The notes: generated by a model not told the origin, from the letters alone. A DNA stretch of 64,000 nt from Thermoanaerobaculum sp964488355 (GCA_964488355.1 CAZAUJ010000007.1:1-64000), one strand, 5' to 3'; shown: positions 1 to 8,824, numbered from the stretch's first letter. Numbers and translations are program-made.

Positions 1-55
1 GAGTGCGACCTTGCCAAGGTCGAAGTCGCGGGTTCGAATCCCGTTTCCCGCTCCA
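1..55 (+). tRNA. tRNA-Gly (GCC), 3' part, cut by the window edge
   Basis: The anticodon stem CGACC/GGTCG (6-10 and 18-22) encloses loop TTGCCAA with anticodon GCC. The T arm is GCGGG-TTCGAAT-CCCGT (28-44), followed by the 3' acceptor strand TTCCCGC (45-51), discriminator T and an encoded CCA (53-55). The acceptor 5' strand and the D arm lie before base 1. Confidence 0.93.
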
Positions 56-134
56 GCCTTTCTTGCTTTTCCTAGATTGCTTTTCCTCGGCAAGGCCATT
101 CAGCTTTTTGCTGGCGAGGGCAGCCGGCAGGCGC

Positions 135-140
135 TACAAT
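135..140 (+). promoter_or_regulatory. candidate -10 box TACAAT
   Basis: TACAAT lies 22 bases before the ATG at 163, which would give a short leader holding the GGGAGGG ribosome site. I see no convincing -35 box. Confidence 0.35.
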
Positions 141-162
141 GCCAGACAAAGGGAGGGCGTGT

Positions 163-339
163 ATGTTTGTGGAGCTTTCGGAGGAGGAGCGGCAGGTGCT
201 GGAGGCACTGCTGGAGGCAGCGCTGCGGGAGGTGCGGGTCGAGGTGTACCACGCGGAAACCGCCAGCTTCAAGGACCAGCTCAAGGCTGACGAGCAGCTT
301 CTGCGCGCCCTGTTGGCCAAGTTGAAGGCCACGAGCTAG
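163..339 (+). CDS. small helical protein of unknown function (58 aa)
   Basis: The product begins MFVELSEEERQ and is rich in Leu, Glu, Ala and Lys, which predicts two or three amphipathic helices; there is no signal peptide, membrane segment or cysteine. I chose the ATG at 163 because GGGAGGG (151-157) sits five bases before it, whereas the earlier in-frame ATG at 139 overlaps the TACAAT box. Short helical proteins of this sort are common as unnamed conserved proteins in Acidobacteria and Deltaproteobacteria, but I cannot assign a family. It stands between a tRNA and a secreted protease, with no operon partner. Confidence 0.6.
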   Translation: MFVELSEEERQVLEALLEAALREVRVEVYHAETASFKDQLKADEQLLRALLAKLKATS

Positions 340-401
340 CCCGGTGGAGGCTGGGTGGGTGCCCTTTTTCGCGTGAAGCCCAAAGAAAGGCAGGGCCCAC
401 C

Positions 402-2053
402 GTGACCCTACTGGCCGGTGGGCTGCTCCTGCTGCTGGCCCACGGCGAGGGAAGCATGCCAGTAATGGGCGAGCGCCATTGGCAGCGCGCCCAAAGCCAA
501 GCCTCGGTGCGGGTGCTGGTGCTTTGGCGGCCGGAGGCCAAAGCGCAGGCCATGCTGGCTCAGCCCACGGCTCGCTGGCAACAGGAAGCCACCTCGGCGC
601 GCCATTATCCGCTTGTGGGGCTGCCGGCCCTCCCGGTAGGTTCGGCGCTGCTCCCTGAGCGGGCACAAGACGCGCGAGTGGCAGCGGTGAGCCCAGTGTT
701 CTCCGTGCGGGCCTTGCGCAAGGACGGCAAGGCGCTCATGCGCGTGGGCGAGGTGCAGAAGCTGGGCTTTTCCGGCCGAGGGGTGGGTGTGGCGGTGCTG
801 GATACCGGTGTGGACTACGGTCACGGCGAGCTAGCTCCCGGTGGCACTAACCCGCTAAAACGGTGAGGCTCGCCGACGCGGTGGACGGGGACGGCGATCC
901 GCGGGACGAGGAGGGACATGGGACGGCGGTGGCTGGCATTGCCGCCGGCCGTGGCGGCGGTGTGGCACCGGAAGCGCAGGTGGTGGCGGTGCGCGTGCTG
1001 GATAAGTAAGGGCGAGGGCACGAGCGAGCAGATTTTGGCGGGCCTGGAAGCGGTGCTGGCCAGCGTGCGCCAGGGCAACCCCTACCACATTCGCGTGGTC
1101 AACCTGTCCCTGGGCGGCTATGACCCCGAGCAGTGGCCGCCGGGCGAAGGCACGTGCGACCAGGTAGACCCGGTGTTTTTGCACTTTTTTCAGCAGCTGC
1201 AAGACGAGGGCGTGCTAGCGGTGGCTGCTGCCGGCAACGGTGGCTGCCGTCAGGGCGTGGCGTGGCCTGCTTGCCTTTCGCCGGTGGTAGCCGTGGGGGC
1301 GGTGTACGACGACGAGCTGTGTTTTGATCCCGTGCCCCTGCCCTTCGGCTGCCTCAACACCACGGCCAGCTTCGGTGAGGGTCAGTGCATGACAGGCGGC
1401 TGCTCGGACGAGACGGAGAAGAACCGCATTGCCTGTTACAGCGACTTGGGGGAAAAGCTGGGGGTTTGGGCGCCGTCCCATTGTGCCAGGGCACCGAAAA
1501 AGGGGGGTGGGTATGAGGACTGCTTCGGCGGGACCTCCGCCGCCGCCCCTTACGTGGTGGGAGCAGCCGCCCTGCTGTGGCAGGCCTTCCCCTACCTCAC
1601 CCCGGTGGCCCTGGCCGAAGCGCTGGAAACTACCGGCACCCCCCGGCGTGACGAGCGCAACGGCCTGACCCGCAACCGCGTGGACCTGGCGGCTGCGTAT
1701 GACTTCCTGGCCTCCACCTGTTCCCCTCCCCCCCCACCCTTAAGCGTGAGTTTTTTGCCGCCTTCTCTGTGCGGGCAGCGGGGGGCACGCTCAGCTGGCA
1801 CGGAGCCGGCGGCGACCTGCGCTACCGTGTGCAGGTGTCCTTTTCCCCGGATTTCCTCCAGGTGTGGGAGGCGCTCACCAGCCAGTGGCAGCAGCCGGTG
1901 CGCCTGCTTTCCGGCAGCGGGGAACGCCTATACCTGCGCGTTCGGGCGGAAAAAGCGTGTGGGGCTGGCTCGCCCTGGGTGAGCTTGGCCCCGGTGCCCT
2001 ATGAGCCTACCTGCCCCCGTTCGCCCCGGCGGCGCCTACCTCCCTCGCGTTGA
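402..2053 (+). pseudogene. secreted subtilisin-family serine protease, frame-disrupted
   Basis: All three subtilase boxes are present but not in one frame. The GTG start at 402 gives a hydrophobic leader and the Asp box VAVLDTGVDYGHGEL. The His box GHGTAVAGIAAG (about 915-950) is read in a second frame entered between 848 and 862. Reading returns to the first frame near 1000-1006 (SKGEGTSEQILAGLEAV) and continues through VVNLSLGG, AAAGNGG and the Ser box GGTSAAAPYVVG (about 1528-1563). At an eight-C run (1728-1735) the frame changes again into a fibronectin-like C-terminal tail ending at the TGA 2051-2053. The first and third breaks each look like one missing base, the second like one extra base. 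Domain order and length otherwise match a secreted subtilase with a C-terminal domain. This is either a recent pseudogene or a sequencing artefact. Confidence 0.8.
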
Positions 2054-2088
2054 CAGCGCCAGGGGCAGGGCTTAGACTTTCCTCGGCC

Positions 2089-2163
2089 GGCGACGTAGCC
2101 AAGGGGTAAGGCAGGGGCCTGCAAAGCCCTCATTCGGCGGTTCGAATCCGCCCGTCGCCTCCA
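2089..2163 (+). tRNA. tRNA-Cys (GCA)
   Basis: Acceptor strands GGCGACG (2089-2095) and CGTCGCC (2153-2159) pair; discriminator T2160 is followed by an encoded CCA. The anticodon loop CTGCAAA (2119-2125) carries GCA, closed by stem GGGGC/GCCCT. The T arm is CGGCGG-TTCGAAT-CCGCC-like. Confidence 0.95.
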
Positions 2164-2283
2164 CCTTACGAGCTTCCTTCTTGTGAAATTCTTAGCAAAG
2201 CCTGGCTCGGGAAAAAGCTTTCGCTGCCGTGCCGGCTTTTTGAGGGTTTGTCCGAAAGTTTTTTGCCCTTTCACCCCCAGGTC

Positions 2284-2312
2284 TTGACAGCGGAGGAGCG
2301 TCGCTCTAGAAA
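2284..2312 (+). promoter_or_regulatory. sigma70-type promoter for the lipase gene pair
   Basis: TTGACA (2284-2289), a 17-base spacer and TAGAAA (2307-2312) stand about 80 bases before the ATG at 2394. The -35 is a perfect consensus. Confidence 0.6.
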
Positions 2313-2393
2313 AAAAGCACGAACTGCGGGGAGGCAGGTGAAGGGAGGAGCAATGCGTTACCAACAGAAAACGTCAGAAAGGGGGAGGCTGTT

Positions 2394-3224
2394 ATGAGGA
2401 GAGGCTTGCTTCTCGTCGCCGCCTGGCTGCTAGCGGTCATGCCCGTGGCGGCCAAAACCGGCGTGGCCCTGGTGCACGGCAAGGGAGGGGCGGATCTGGC
2501 CAACCCTTCCGTCGCTTGGGCCTATTGGGGCACGGACATGATCAAGGCCGTGACCAAGAACTTCACCGTGCCTTACCTTATTTGCCACTACGACGGCACC
2601 AGGTACATGTGGGTGGCGGCAGGACAGGTGGCGCAGCAGCTTTACGACTTCATCACCACCCAAGGCATCACCGATTTGGTCATCGATACCCATTCATTTG
2701 GTGGCATTGTCATCCGCTGGATTTTCTCCAACCCCAACTACGACTGGCGCTACCCCACCATCATTCAGCGCACCCGCTGGATCAACTCCATTGCCGCGCC
2801 GCAAAAGGGGAGCGAGGCGGCAGATTTGGCTGGCACCCTCTCCGGCTCTTGGCTCACCGGTTGGTTGGTGGACCTGGTGGGACAAAATACCGACTCCACG
2901 CGCAACTGCCGCACGGACTGGATGGCCTATTACAACCAGTACTACCTCAAGGGCACCGCTGGCCGACCGGCCTTACCCAAGACGGTGTACTGGATTTCCG
3001 GCTGGGGCTTGTGGAACGACTACTGGTGGACCTTCCACTACCAGGACATCGGCTTGGCCACCCTTTCTGGCATTGCTGGCTTGCCTGGCGAGGACGACGG
3101 CATGGTGGCCGAGTACTCGGCGCAGGCGGTGGGCGTGGGTTGGTTCCGCACCGAGGCTAACCACCACCACAACCGCCGCAACGACTTTCGGGCCATCGGC
3201 ACGGCCCTGGGAACCGACTTCTAA
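2394..3224 (+). CDS. secreted lipase/esterase-like alpha/beta hydrolase
   Basis: The 276-aa product opens with a signal peptide (MRRGLLLVAAWLLAVMPVAA) and the mature chain starts directly with an oxyanion-hole stretch VALVHGKGG (residues 24-32). The nucleophile elbow is DTHSFGG with Ser101 as the likely catalytic residue. The acid and base are probably within GEDDGMVAEYS and NHHHNRRND near the C terminus. The arrangement resembles bacterial extracellular triacylglycerol lipases; substrate is unknown. Ten bases downstream lies a second secreted protein transcribed with it from the 2284 promoter, suggesting a partner or helper. Trp- and Tyr-rich segments around residues 205-225 may form part of a lid. 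Confidence 0.78.
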   Translation: MRRGLLLVAAWLLAVMPVAAKTGVALVHGKGGADLANPSVAWAYWGTDMIKAVTKNFTVPYLICHYDGTRYMWVAAGQVAQQLYDFITTQGITDLVIDTHSFGGIVIRWIFSNPNYDWRYPTIIQRTRWINSIAAPQKGSEAADLAGTLSGSWLTGWLVDLVGQNTDSTRNCRTDWMAYYNQYYLKGTAGRPALPKTVYWISGWGLWNDYWWTFHYQDIGLATLSGIAGLPGEDDGMVAEYSAQAVGVGWFRTEANHHHNRRNDFRAIGTALGTDF

Positions 3225-3234
3225 GGGGGTTACG

Positions 3235-4353
3235 ATGAGAAAGGCCATCTTTGCTGGCTTGCTTTTGCTCTTGGCAGGTTTGGGTTCCGCCGCCGAGTGG
3301 GCTTTTGTGCCGCCGGCCGCGTACCAGGGGCCCCAGCCTCCGGGGCCGCTGCACCAGTCCAAACTTTACGCGGTGAGCGCGCCGGTGGTGGCGGGCCGCG
3401 CCCAGGTGCCGATACTGCTCACCGAGCCCAAGGGAGCGCTGGCCGTAGTGCTGGGTGATAAACCCAGCAGGGCGCGCGTGCGGGGCAAGGCGTTGCCCCG
3501 GCATGAATTCAACGAGCCCGAGCTGGAGAGCATGGACCTGGCGGCAGAGGGTGTGCGCTTCGAGCTCACCTCTCTGACTGCGGGCGAGCATCACGTGGTA
3601 CTGGAAGGGCTGGCCAAGGAGCGGGTGGACCTGGTGGTGGCGGAGCCGGAGAGCCCGGTGAGTCTAGCCCTGCAGGTGCGGCCCTTGGCCGCCCGCAGCG
3701 GCGAAACGGTGACGGTGACAGCGCAGTTGGAGGATGCGATGGCGGCGCCTTCGGGCCAGGTGGTGGTGCACCTGGCTACCGGGGAGGAACTGGTTTTGCG
3801 GGACGATGGCGCAGCTCCCGACGCCCTGGCTGGTGATGGTGTGTTTACCGGTGCCTTTGTGGCACCGGAGGTGGTGGGCATGCAGCCGGTGGAGTTGCGC
3901 GCCGAAGCCAATGGCCGCAGGCGAACGGGCGAGCCCTTCGCTCGCATGGCCAGCGCCGCCGTGATGGTCACCAAGCCTGTGGGTGGCCTGGACCTGCAAG
4001 GCGTGCAGGCCAATGTGGACAGCCTCAGCATACCGCTCCTGCCCGCCAAGGGGCGCTTCCGGGTGGAGGTGCTGTACGTGGCTGCGGGTATGACCTTCGC
4101 TTGGGCGCAGGAGGAGGTGGCTTTGGCCGGTGAGGGAGCCCAGGTGCAGCTGCCACGGCCCCCTGAGACCTGGGGGGCCGAGCGGGCAGTGGTGAGGCTT
4201 TTAAATTTGGACACCCTGGGCGTGGAGGCGAACGTGGAGCTGCCGCTTACCCCACTTGCCGCCCCGCCCGACCTGCGAGCCTTGGCGGCTTCCGCCCAGC
4301 CGCTGCCCGCCTCCAAGGCGGAGGCAGCCCGTCGGTTCGGCGAGCGGCCGTAA
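3235..4353 (+). CDS. secreted protein with Ig-like (choice-of-anchor X type) domain
   Basis: The 372-aa product starts at ATG 3235, after a GGGGG ribosome site, with signal peptide MRKAIFAGLLLLLAGLGSAA. The N-terminal part is beta-rich. The middle (about residues 140-250) contains VHLATGEELVLRDDGAAP followed by DALAGDGVFTG, a D-D-G-x-x-P-D-x-x-x-G-D-G pattern typical of choice-of-anchor X and related Ig-like domains. No catalytic motif or C-terminal anchor is visible. It follows the secreted lipase by ten bases and ends at a strong terminator, so it most likely works with the lipase as a chaperone, a tether or a regulator of activity. That role is inferred only from gene order. Confidence 0.6.
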   Translation: MRKAIFAGLLLLLAGLGSAAEWAFVPPAAYQGPQPPGPLHQSKLYAVSAPVVAGRAQVPILLTEPKGALAVVLGDKPSRARVRGKALPRHEFNEPELESMDLAAEGVRFELTSLTAGEHHVVLEGLAKERVDLVVAEPESPVSLALQVRPLAARSGETVTVTAQLEDAMAAPSGQVVVHLATGEELVLRDDGAAPDALAGDGVFTGAFVAPEVVGMQPVELRAEANGRRRTGEPFARMASAAVMVTKPVGGLDLQGVQANVDSLSIPLLPAKGRFRVEVLYVAAGMTFAWAQEEVALAGEGAQVQLPRPPETWGAERAVVRLLNLDTLGVEANVELPLTPLAAPPDLRALAASAQPLPASKAEAARRFGERP

Positions 4354-4376
4354 GGGCTGGAGCGCAGCCCAAAGAA

Positions 4377-4401
4377 AGCCCGCGGTTTCCGCGGGCTTTT
4401 T
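4377..4401 (+). terminator. rho-independent terminator after the lipase operon
   Basis: AGCCCGCGG, loop TTT, CCGCGGGCT, then a T run to 4401. Confidence 0.9.
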
Positions 4402-4430
4402 GTTGCTCACCTCAAAGCGGGGCTGGGCAA

Positions 4431-4448
4431 GCCCTGCCGCGGCAGGGC
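4431..4448. other. perfect 18-bp palindrome upstream of katG
   Basis: GCCCTGCCGCGGCAGGGC is fully self-complementary. It lies 170 bases before katG and has no loop or T run, so it looks more like a protein-binding dyad than a hairpin terminator. Function is unknown. Confidence 0.4.
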
Positions 4449-4538
4449 GTTCGAATGGCGATGGGGCGTAGAAAGCGCTTGCTTCGCTGCCTGCCGCGTC
4501 TTTCGCCGAGTGCCTCATGTGCGGCGAATGGTGCTCCG

Positions 4539-4550
4539 CCTCTTAAGAGG
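4539..4550. promoter_or_regulatory. 12-bp palindrome, candidate katG operator
   Basis: CCTCTTAAGAGG is a perfect dyad 67 bases before the katG ATG, inside an AT-richer patch that could hold the promoter. A peroxide-responsive repressor or activator would be a plausible ligand, but no regulator gene is adjacent. Confidence 0.35.
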
Positions 4551-4616
4551 AATAACTCTTTTCCAAAATTCGTTGACCCAAGAGCCACGCGCGGTGGCGA
4601 GAGGAGGGCAACTGTC

Positions 4617-6821
4617 ATGGCCGAGCAAACAAACCAAAAACAGCCTTTGCTACCGGGAGCTTTGCGGCACACGGTCTTGGGCCACCTGGGAATTCGCCAA
4701 TGGTGGCCCACTCAGCTCAATGTTGGCCTGCTGCACCAGCACTCGGAAAGATCCAACCCTCTGGGGAGTGAGTTTGATTACCGGCGAGCCTTCTCCCAGC
4801 TGGACTACTGGGCGCTGAAGCGGGACCTAGCCGAGCTCATGACCGCCTCCCAGGACTGGTGGCCCGCCGACTGGGGGCACTACGGTGGCTTGATGATCCG
4901 CATGGCCTGGCATTCAGCGGGCACCTACCGCATCTTCGATGGGCGGGGGGGAGCCTCCACCGGTGCGCAGCGCTTTGCGCCTTTGGGGAGTTGGCCAGAC
5001 AACGCCAACCTGGACAAGGCCCGCCGCCTTCTTTGGCCCATCAAGAAAAGGTACGGCAACACGATCTCTTGGGCGGACCTGATGATCCTGGCCGGCAACG
5101 TGGCGTTGGAAAGCATGGGCTTCAAAACCCTGGGCTTCGGGGCAGGTCGGGTGGACGTGTGGGAGCCCCCGGAGGATATTGACTGGGGCCCGGAAACGGA
5201 GTGGCTGGGGGACAAGAGACACCACGGGCAGCGTGAGCTGGCCAAGCCCTACGCAGCGGTGCAAATGGGCTTGATTTACGTGAACCCAGAAGGCCCGGAG
5301 GGCAAGCCTGATCCGGTGGCCGCGGGCAAGGAAATACGCGAGAGCTTCCGTCGCATGGGCATGAGCGATGAGGAAACGGTCGCCCTCATTGCCGGGGGCC
5401 ACACCTTTGGCAAGGCCCACGGGGCCGTGCCCGCGTCGCACGTGGGCCCGGAGCCGGAGGCGGCGCCGATGGAGCAGGTGGGTTTGGGGTGGAAGAACGC
5501 CGCGGGCAAGGGTCACTCCGAGCACACCTACACTTCGGGCTTGGAAGGGGCCTGGACGCCCACACCCACCCAGTGGGACAACAGCTTTTTGGAAATCCTG
5601 TTCAGCTACGAGTGGGAGCCGGTGAAAAGCCCCGCCGGCGCCTGGCAGTGGCATCCAAAGAACGTGCGGCCCGAACACATGGTGCCTGACGCCCACGTCC
5701 CTGGCAAGAAACACCCACCTTTCATGCTCACCACCGACTTGGCCTTGCGCTTCGACCCCCTTTACCAGCCCATCGCTCGCCGGTTTTGGCAAAACCCAGG
5801 CCTGCTGGCAGATGCTTTTGCCAAAGCCTGGTTCAAGCTCACCCACCGAGACATGGGGCCTAAGAGCCGCTACTTGGGCCCCGAGGTGCCGGCGGAGGAT
5901 TTTGTCTGGCAGGACCCCTTGCCCCCAGTGGATCACCCCCTGGTGGACGAGGCGGACCTGATCGGGCTGAAGGAGCGAATTTTGGCCACGGGAGTGCCTC
6001 CACGCGACTTCGTTTACGTGGCATGGTCGGCGGCCAGTACCTACCGGGATTCGGACAAGCGGGGCGGGGCCAACGGTGCCCGCATCCGCTTGGCGCCGCA
6101 GAAGGACTGGGAGGTGAACGAGCCGGCCACCCTCTCTCGCGTGCTGGCAGCGTTGCACCAGGTCAAGCACGCTTTCGAAGCCGACGGTCGCGGCAAGAAG
6201 GTGTCGCTGGCGGACCTCATCGTCTTGGCTGGTGGGCTTGCGGTGGAGCAGGCCGCGCGCCAGGCGGGTTTTGACCTGACGGTGCCCTTTACCCCCGGCC
6301 GAAGCGATGCCAGCCAGGAACAAACGGAGGTGGATTTCTACGCCGTCATGAGACCGGAAGCGGACGGCTTCCGCAACTATCAGCGCCCGGACAGCACGAT
6401 CCGGCTGGAGGAAGCCCTGTTGGACAAGGCCCAGCTGCTGACACTCACGGCGGCGGAGATGACCGCGCTGGTGGGTGGGCTGCGCGTGCTCGGTGCCATC
6501 TACGGCAACAGCAGCCTCGGGGTGCTCACCGATCGGCCAGGCGTGCTCACCAACGACTACTTCGTCAACCTGCTGGATATGAGTGTGACCTGGGAAGACG
6601 TGGAAGGCGACGGTCGGCTTTTTATCGCCCGGGACCGGAAGAGCGGCCAGCGGCGGTGGGCGGCCACCCGGGCTGACCTGGTCTTCGCCTCGCACTCGCA
6701 GGTGCGGGCGTACGCGGAGGTTTACGCCTGCGACGACAACCGGGAAAAGTTCGTTCGGGATTTCATCGCCGCGTGGACCAAGGTGATGGAGCTGGACCGC
6801 TTCGATGTGCGCTGGCGCTAG
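4617..6821 (+). CDS. katG: catalase-peroxidase KatG
   Basis: This 734-aa bifunctional heme enzyme removes hydrogen peroxide by catalase and peroxidase reactions. The distal triad is Arg95-Trp98-His99 in MIRMAWHSAGTYR. The Met-Tyr-Trp adduct would be Trp98, Tyr221 (in LIYVNPEGPEG) and Met247. The proximal heme ligand is His262 in GGHTFGKAHG. The second, heme-less peroxidase-like half follows (YVAWSAASTYRDSDKRGGAN), and the full length matches the family. ATG 4617 is preceded by GAGGAGG; the frame is open further upstream, but that part is not KatG-like. No signal peptide, so cytoplasmic. The gene is monocistronic, followed by a terminator. Confidence 0.97.
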   Translation: MAEQTNQKQPLLPGALRHTVLGHLGIRQWWPTQLNVGLLHQHSERSNPLGSEFDYRRAFSQLDYWALKRDLAELMTASQDWWPADWGHYGGLMIRMAWHSAGTYRIFDGRGGASTGAQRFAPLGSWPDNANLDKARRLLWPIKKRYGNTISWADLMILAGNVALESMGFKTLGFGAGRVDVWEPPEDIDWGPETEWLGDKRHHGQRELAKPYAAVQMGLIYVNPEGPEGKPDPVAAGKEIRESFRRMGMSDEETVALIAGGHTFGKAHGAVPASHVGPEPEAAPMEQVGLGWKNAAGKGHSEHTYTSGLEGAWTPTPTQWDNSFLEILFSYEWEPVKSPAGAWQWHPKNVRPEHMVPDAHVPGKKHPPFMLTTDLALRFDPLYQPIARRFWQNPGLLADAFAKAWFKLTHRDMGPKSRYLGPEVPAEDFVWQDPLPPVDHPLVDEADLIGLKERILATGVPPRDFVYVAWSAASTYRDSDKRGGANGARIRLAPQKDWEVNEPATLSRVLAALHQVKHAFEADGRGKKVSLADLIVLAGGLAVEQAARQAGFDLTVPFTPGRSDASQEQTEVDFYAVMRPEADGFRNYQRPDSTIRLEEALLDKAQLLTLTAAEMTALVGGLRVLGAIYGNSSLGVLTDRPGVLTNDYFVNLLDMSVTWEDVEGDGRLFIARDRKSGQRRWAATRADLVFASHSQVRAYAEVYACDDNREKFVRDFIAAWTKVMELDRFDVRWR

Positions 6822-6842
6822 CTGGCACGATTTCGGGCTTTG

Positions 6843-6864
6843 GGGCCCCCTCGGGGGCCCTTTT
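6843..6864 (+). terminator. rho-independent terminator of katG
   Basis: GGGCCCCC, TC, GGGGGCCC, then TTTT and a further TTT after one C. Confidence 0.85.
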
Positions 6865-6866
6865 CT

Positions 6867-7637
6867 TTAGCTTGCCGCCTCGGCCACCACCCCATGGTGA
6901 AGGGCGCCAATTTGCGGGATGCTCACGGCCACCCGATCGCCCGGCCGCAGCGGACCCACCCCTGGTGGGGTACCGGTGGCCAACACGTCGCCAGGCAGCA
7001 GGGTCATGACGCGGGAGACGAAGGCCAGGATCTGGGCCACAGAAAACACCATGTCGCTGGTGGAGCTGTGCTGCCGGACCTGGTCGTTCACCGAAAGCGT
7101 GAGGGTCAGCGCCTGCGGGTCGGCAATGTCCGTTTCCACCCACGGACCCAAGGGACAGAAGGTGTCGTAACCCTTGGCCCGAGCGTAGACCTTTTCCCGG
7201 CGTTGAATGTCCCTGGCGGTGACGTCGTCCACCAGGGTATAGCCCAACACGCACGCCAGGGCTTCTTCCGGGCTCACGTGGCGTGCTTTCTTGCCGATGA
7301 CCACCGCCAGCTCGCCCTCGTGCTCCACCTGCTGCGAATCGAAAGGCAACACCACATTGCCCCCCGGCGGCAAAAGGCTCTGAGGGCTCTTGAGGAACAG
7401 CAGCGGTTCCTCGGGCAGAGGCTTGCCCATCTCCGCGGCATGGGCGCGGTAGTTGAGACCGACACAAACGATTTTGCTCGGTTCGGCCGGGGGAAGCAGC
7501 TGCGCTTCGCTTAAGGGGAGGCTGCCGCCACGGAAAACCAGCCCTTCCCAAGGTGGTGCGGCCAGCAAACGTACTAGAGGCCCTTCCACCAACCCCCACG
7601 CGGCACCGCTCGCCACCTGGACTCTCGCCAGCTTCAT
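6867..7637 (-). CDS. fumarylacetoacetate hydrolase (FAH) family protein
   Basis: The 256-aa product has the FAH-fold core: KIVCVGLNYRAHAAEMG, FLKSPQSLLPPGG, then the metal-binding acid set in HEGELAVVIGKKAR and GYTLVDDVTARD. The family cleaves or decarboxylates beta-diketo or 2-oxo acids with Mg2+; related members are acylpyruvases, HpcE-type enzymes and oxaloacetate decarboxylases. The exact substrate cannot be read from sequence. The start at 7637 has GGGAGGTG before it and overlaps the stop of the preceding alpha/beta hydrolase gene (ATGA), so the two are translationally coupled. It is the last gene of a three-gene minus-strand operon beginning with trxA. Confidence 0.88.
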   Translation of the reverse strand: MKLARVQVASGAAWGLVEGPLVRLLAAPPWEGLVFRGGSLPLSEAQLLPPAEPSKIVCVGLNYRAHAAEMGKPLPEEPLLFLKSPQSLLPPGGNVVLPFDSQQVEHEGELAVVIGKKARHVSPEEALACVLGYTLVDDVTARDIQRREKVYARAKGYDTFCPLGPWVETDIADPQALTLTLSVNDQVRQHSSTSDMVFSVAQILAFVSRVMTLLPGDVLATGTPPGVGPLRPGDRVAVSIPQIGALHHGVVAEAAS

Positions 7638-8470
7638 GTTGCACCTCCCTGGTCTTGCCCCAGGCAAAAAGCCACTATTTCCATCAACAGCGCCGAGCCT
7701 CCCTCCACCAGCACCGAGTGGGCTGCCCCGGGGACCAGGCGAAACCTGGCTGCTGGCAGAGCTTCGGCAATTTCCCGGGTATAGGCTGGGCTCACCAACG
7801 GATCCAGCTCGCCAGCCAGCACCAACGCGGGGCAGCGAATGGTGCCCAAAAGGGGGCGCAAGTCCCAGCCCTGGCGCAGGTGGGAAAGCTGCGCCAAGGC
7901 CCCCGGCAGGTCCTCGGTGGGCAAGGTGTAGAACCGGGCGGCAGTGTCCACGAAGCCGGGGTAGCGGTCAGTGAACTGGGGAGAAAAGGCGAAGGCCATC
8001 AGTGCCCTTCCGCCTTCCTCTGGAGGCAAGCGGAAAAGGCTGGCAAAAAAGTCCAGCACGCGCTGGCCGTGGGGCGTGAGGCGAGCGGCCGAGGAGGCCA
8101 CCACGAGCCTGGCCACGCGTGAAGGGAAGCGGAAGGCCAGGTGGCAGGCCACCAACCCCCCCATGGACACGCCTAGGACCGCCGCCTGCTCTGCACCCTC
8201 CGCCGCCAGCACGGAAGCGGCATCCTCCGCCGAGGCCGCCAGGGTGAAGGGAGCCCCGCCGCGCGAGCGGCCCACGCCCCGGTGGTCGTAGGCCAACACG
8301 GTGAGGTGCTGGGATAGGATGCGCGGAAGCTCGCCCCAAAGGCTGGTGCGCGAGCCCAAACCGGCAATGAGCAGAAGGGGGGGCTTGCCAGCCCCCCAAA
8401 CCTCGTAACCCACTTGCCCTCGAGGCCCGCGCAGCGTCTTGACCTGAGGGGCGTTGGGCCCCGCGGTCAC
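7634..8470 (-). CDS. alpha/beta hydrolase, 3-oxoadipate enol-lactonase-like
   Basis: The 278-aa cytoplasmic protein shows an oxyanion motif LIAGLGS, the strand DHRGVGRS, the nucleophile elbow GVSMGG with Ser102, an acid in LAGELDPLVSP and a base in GAAHSVLVEGG. This is the usual order for enol-lactonase or 2-hydroxymuconate-semialdehyde-hydrolase-like enzymes, but substrate is open. The GTG start at 8470 overlaps the trxA stop (GTGA) and its own stop overlaps the start of the FAH gene. Pairing with an FAH enzyme suggests a small catabolic step on an organic acid. Confidence 0.85.
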   Translation of the reverse strand: MTAGPNAPQVKTLRGPRGQVGYEVWGAGKPPLLLIAGLGSRTSLWGELPRILSQHLTVLAYDHRGVGRSRGGAPFTLAASAEDAASVLAAEGAEQAAVLGVSMGGLVACHLAFRFPSRVARLVVASSAARLTPHGQRVLDFFASLFRLPPEEGGRALMAFAFSPQFTDRYPGFVDTAARFYTLPTEDLPGALAQLSHLRQGWDLRPLLGTIRCPALVLAGELDPLVSPAYTREIAEALPAARFRLVPGAAHSVLVEGGSALLMEIVAFCLGQDQGGAT

Positions 8471-8796
8471 GACAGCAGCGCCTCCAGCTTGCTCTGCAGC
8501 ACCTTCTTATCCACCGCTCCCACTACCCGGTCTACCACTTGGCCGTCCTTGAAGAACAGGAGCGTGGGAATGGACTGAATGCCGAAGCGAATGGCCGTTT
8601 GACGGTTGGCGTCCACGTCCACCTTGGCGACGATGGCGCGCCCGGCATACTCCTGGGCCAGCGCCTCCACATGGGGCGCAATCATGCGACAGGGCCCGCA
8701 CCAAGCTGCCCAAAAATCCACCATTGCGGGCTTGCCGCCGTTGAGAATTACCTGGTCAAACTTCTGGTCGGTCACTTGCAGTGCATGCCCAGCCAT
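8467..8796 (-). CDS. trxA: thioredoxin
   Basis: A 109-aa thioredoxin with the redox motif WAAWCGPCRM (Cys33 and Cys36), cis-Pro motif SIPTLLFF and the buried Asp in MVDFWAAW. It reduces protein disulfides in the cytoplasm; no signal peptide. It heads the minus-strand operon, divergent from rsmA, with only 42 bases between the two starts, so both promoters must lie in or near that gap. GGAGGT lies just upstream of the ATG. Confidence 0.97.
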   Translation of the reverse strand: MAGHALQVTDQKFDQVILNGGKPAMVDFWAAWCGPCRMIAPHVEALAQEYAGRAIVAKVDVDANRQTAIRFGIQSIPTLLFFKDGQVVDRVVGAVDKKVLQSKLEALLS

Positions 8797-8824
8797 GGGA
8801 CCTCCTTCCCCACCTCGGGTGGGT

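Noticed and set aside
340..376. G-rich stretch followed by TTTTT after the 58-aa gene, considered as a terminator
   Set aside because: No stem longer than four pairs can be drawn directly before the T run.
4914..6695. 593-codon open frame on the strand opposite katG
   Set aside because: It lies wholly within katG, has low-complexity His/Arg/Gly-rich composition and no ribosome site; an effect of high GC.
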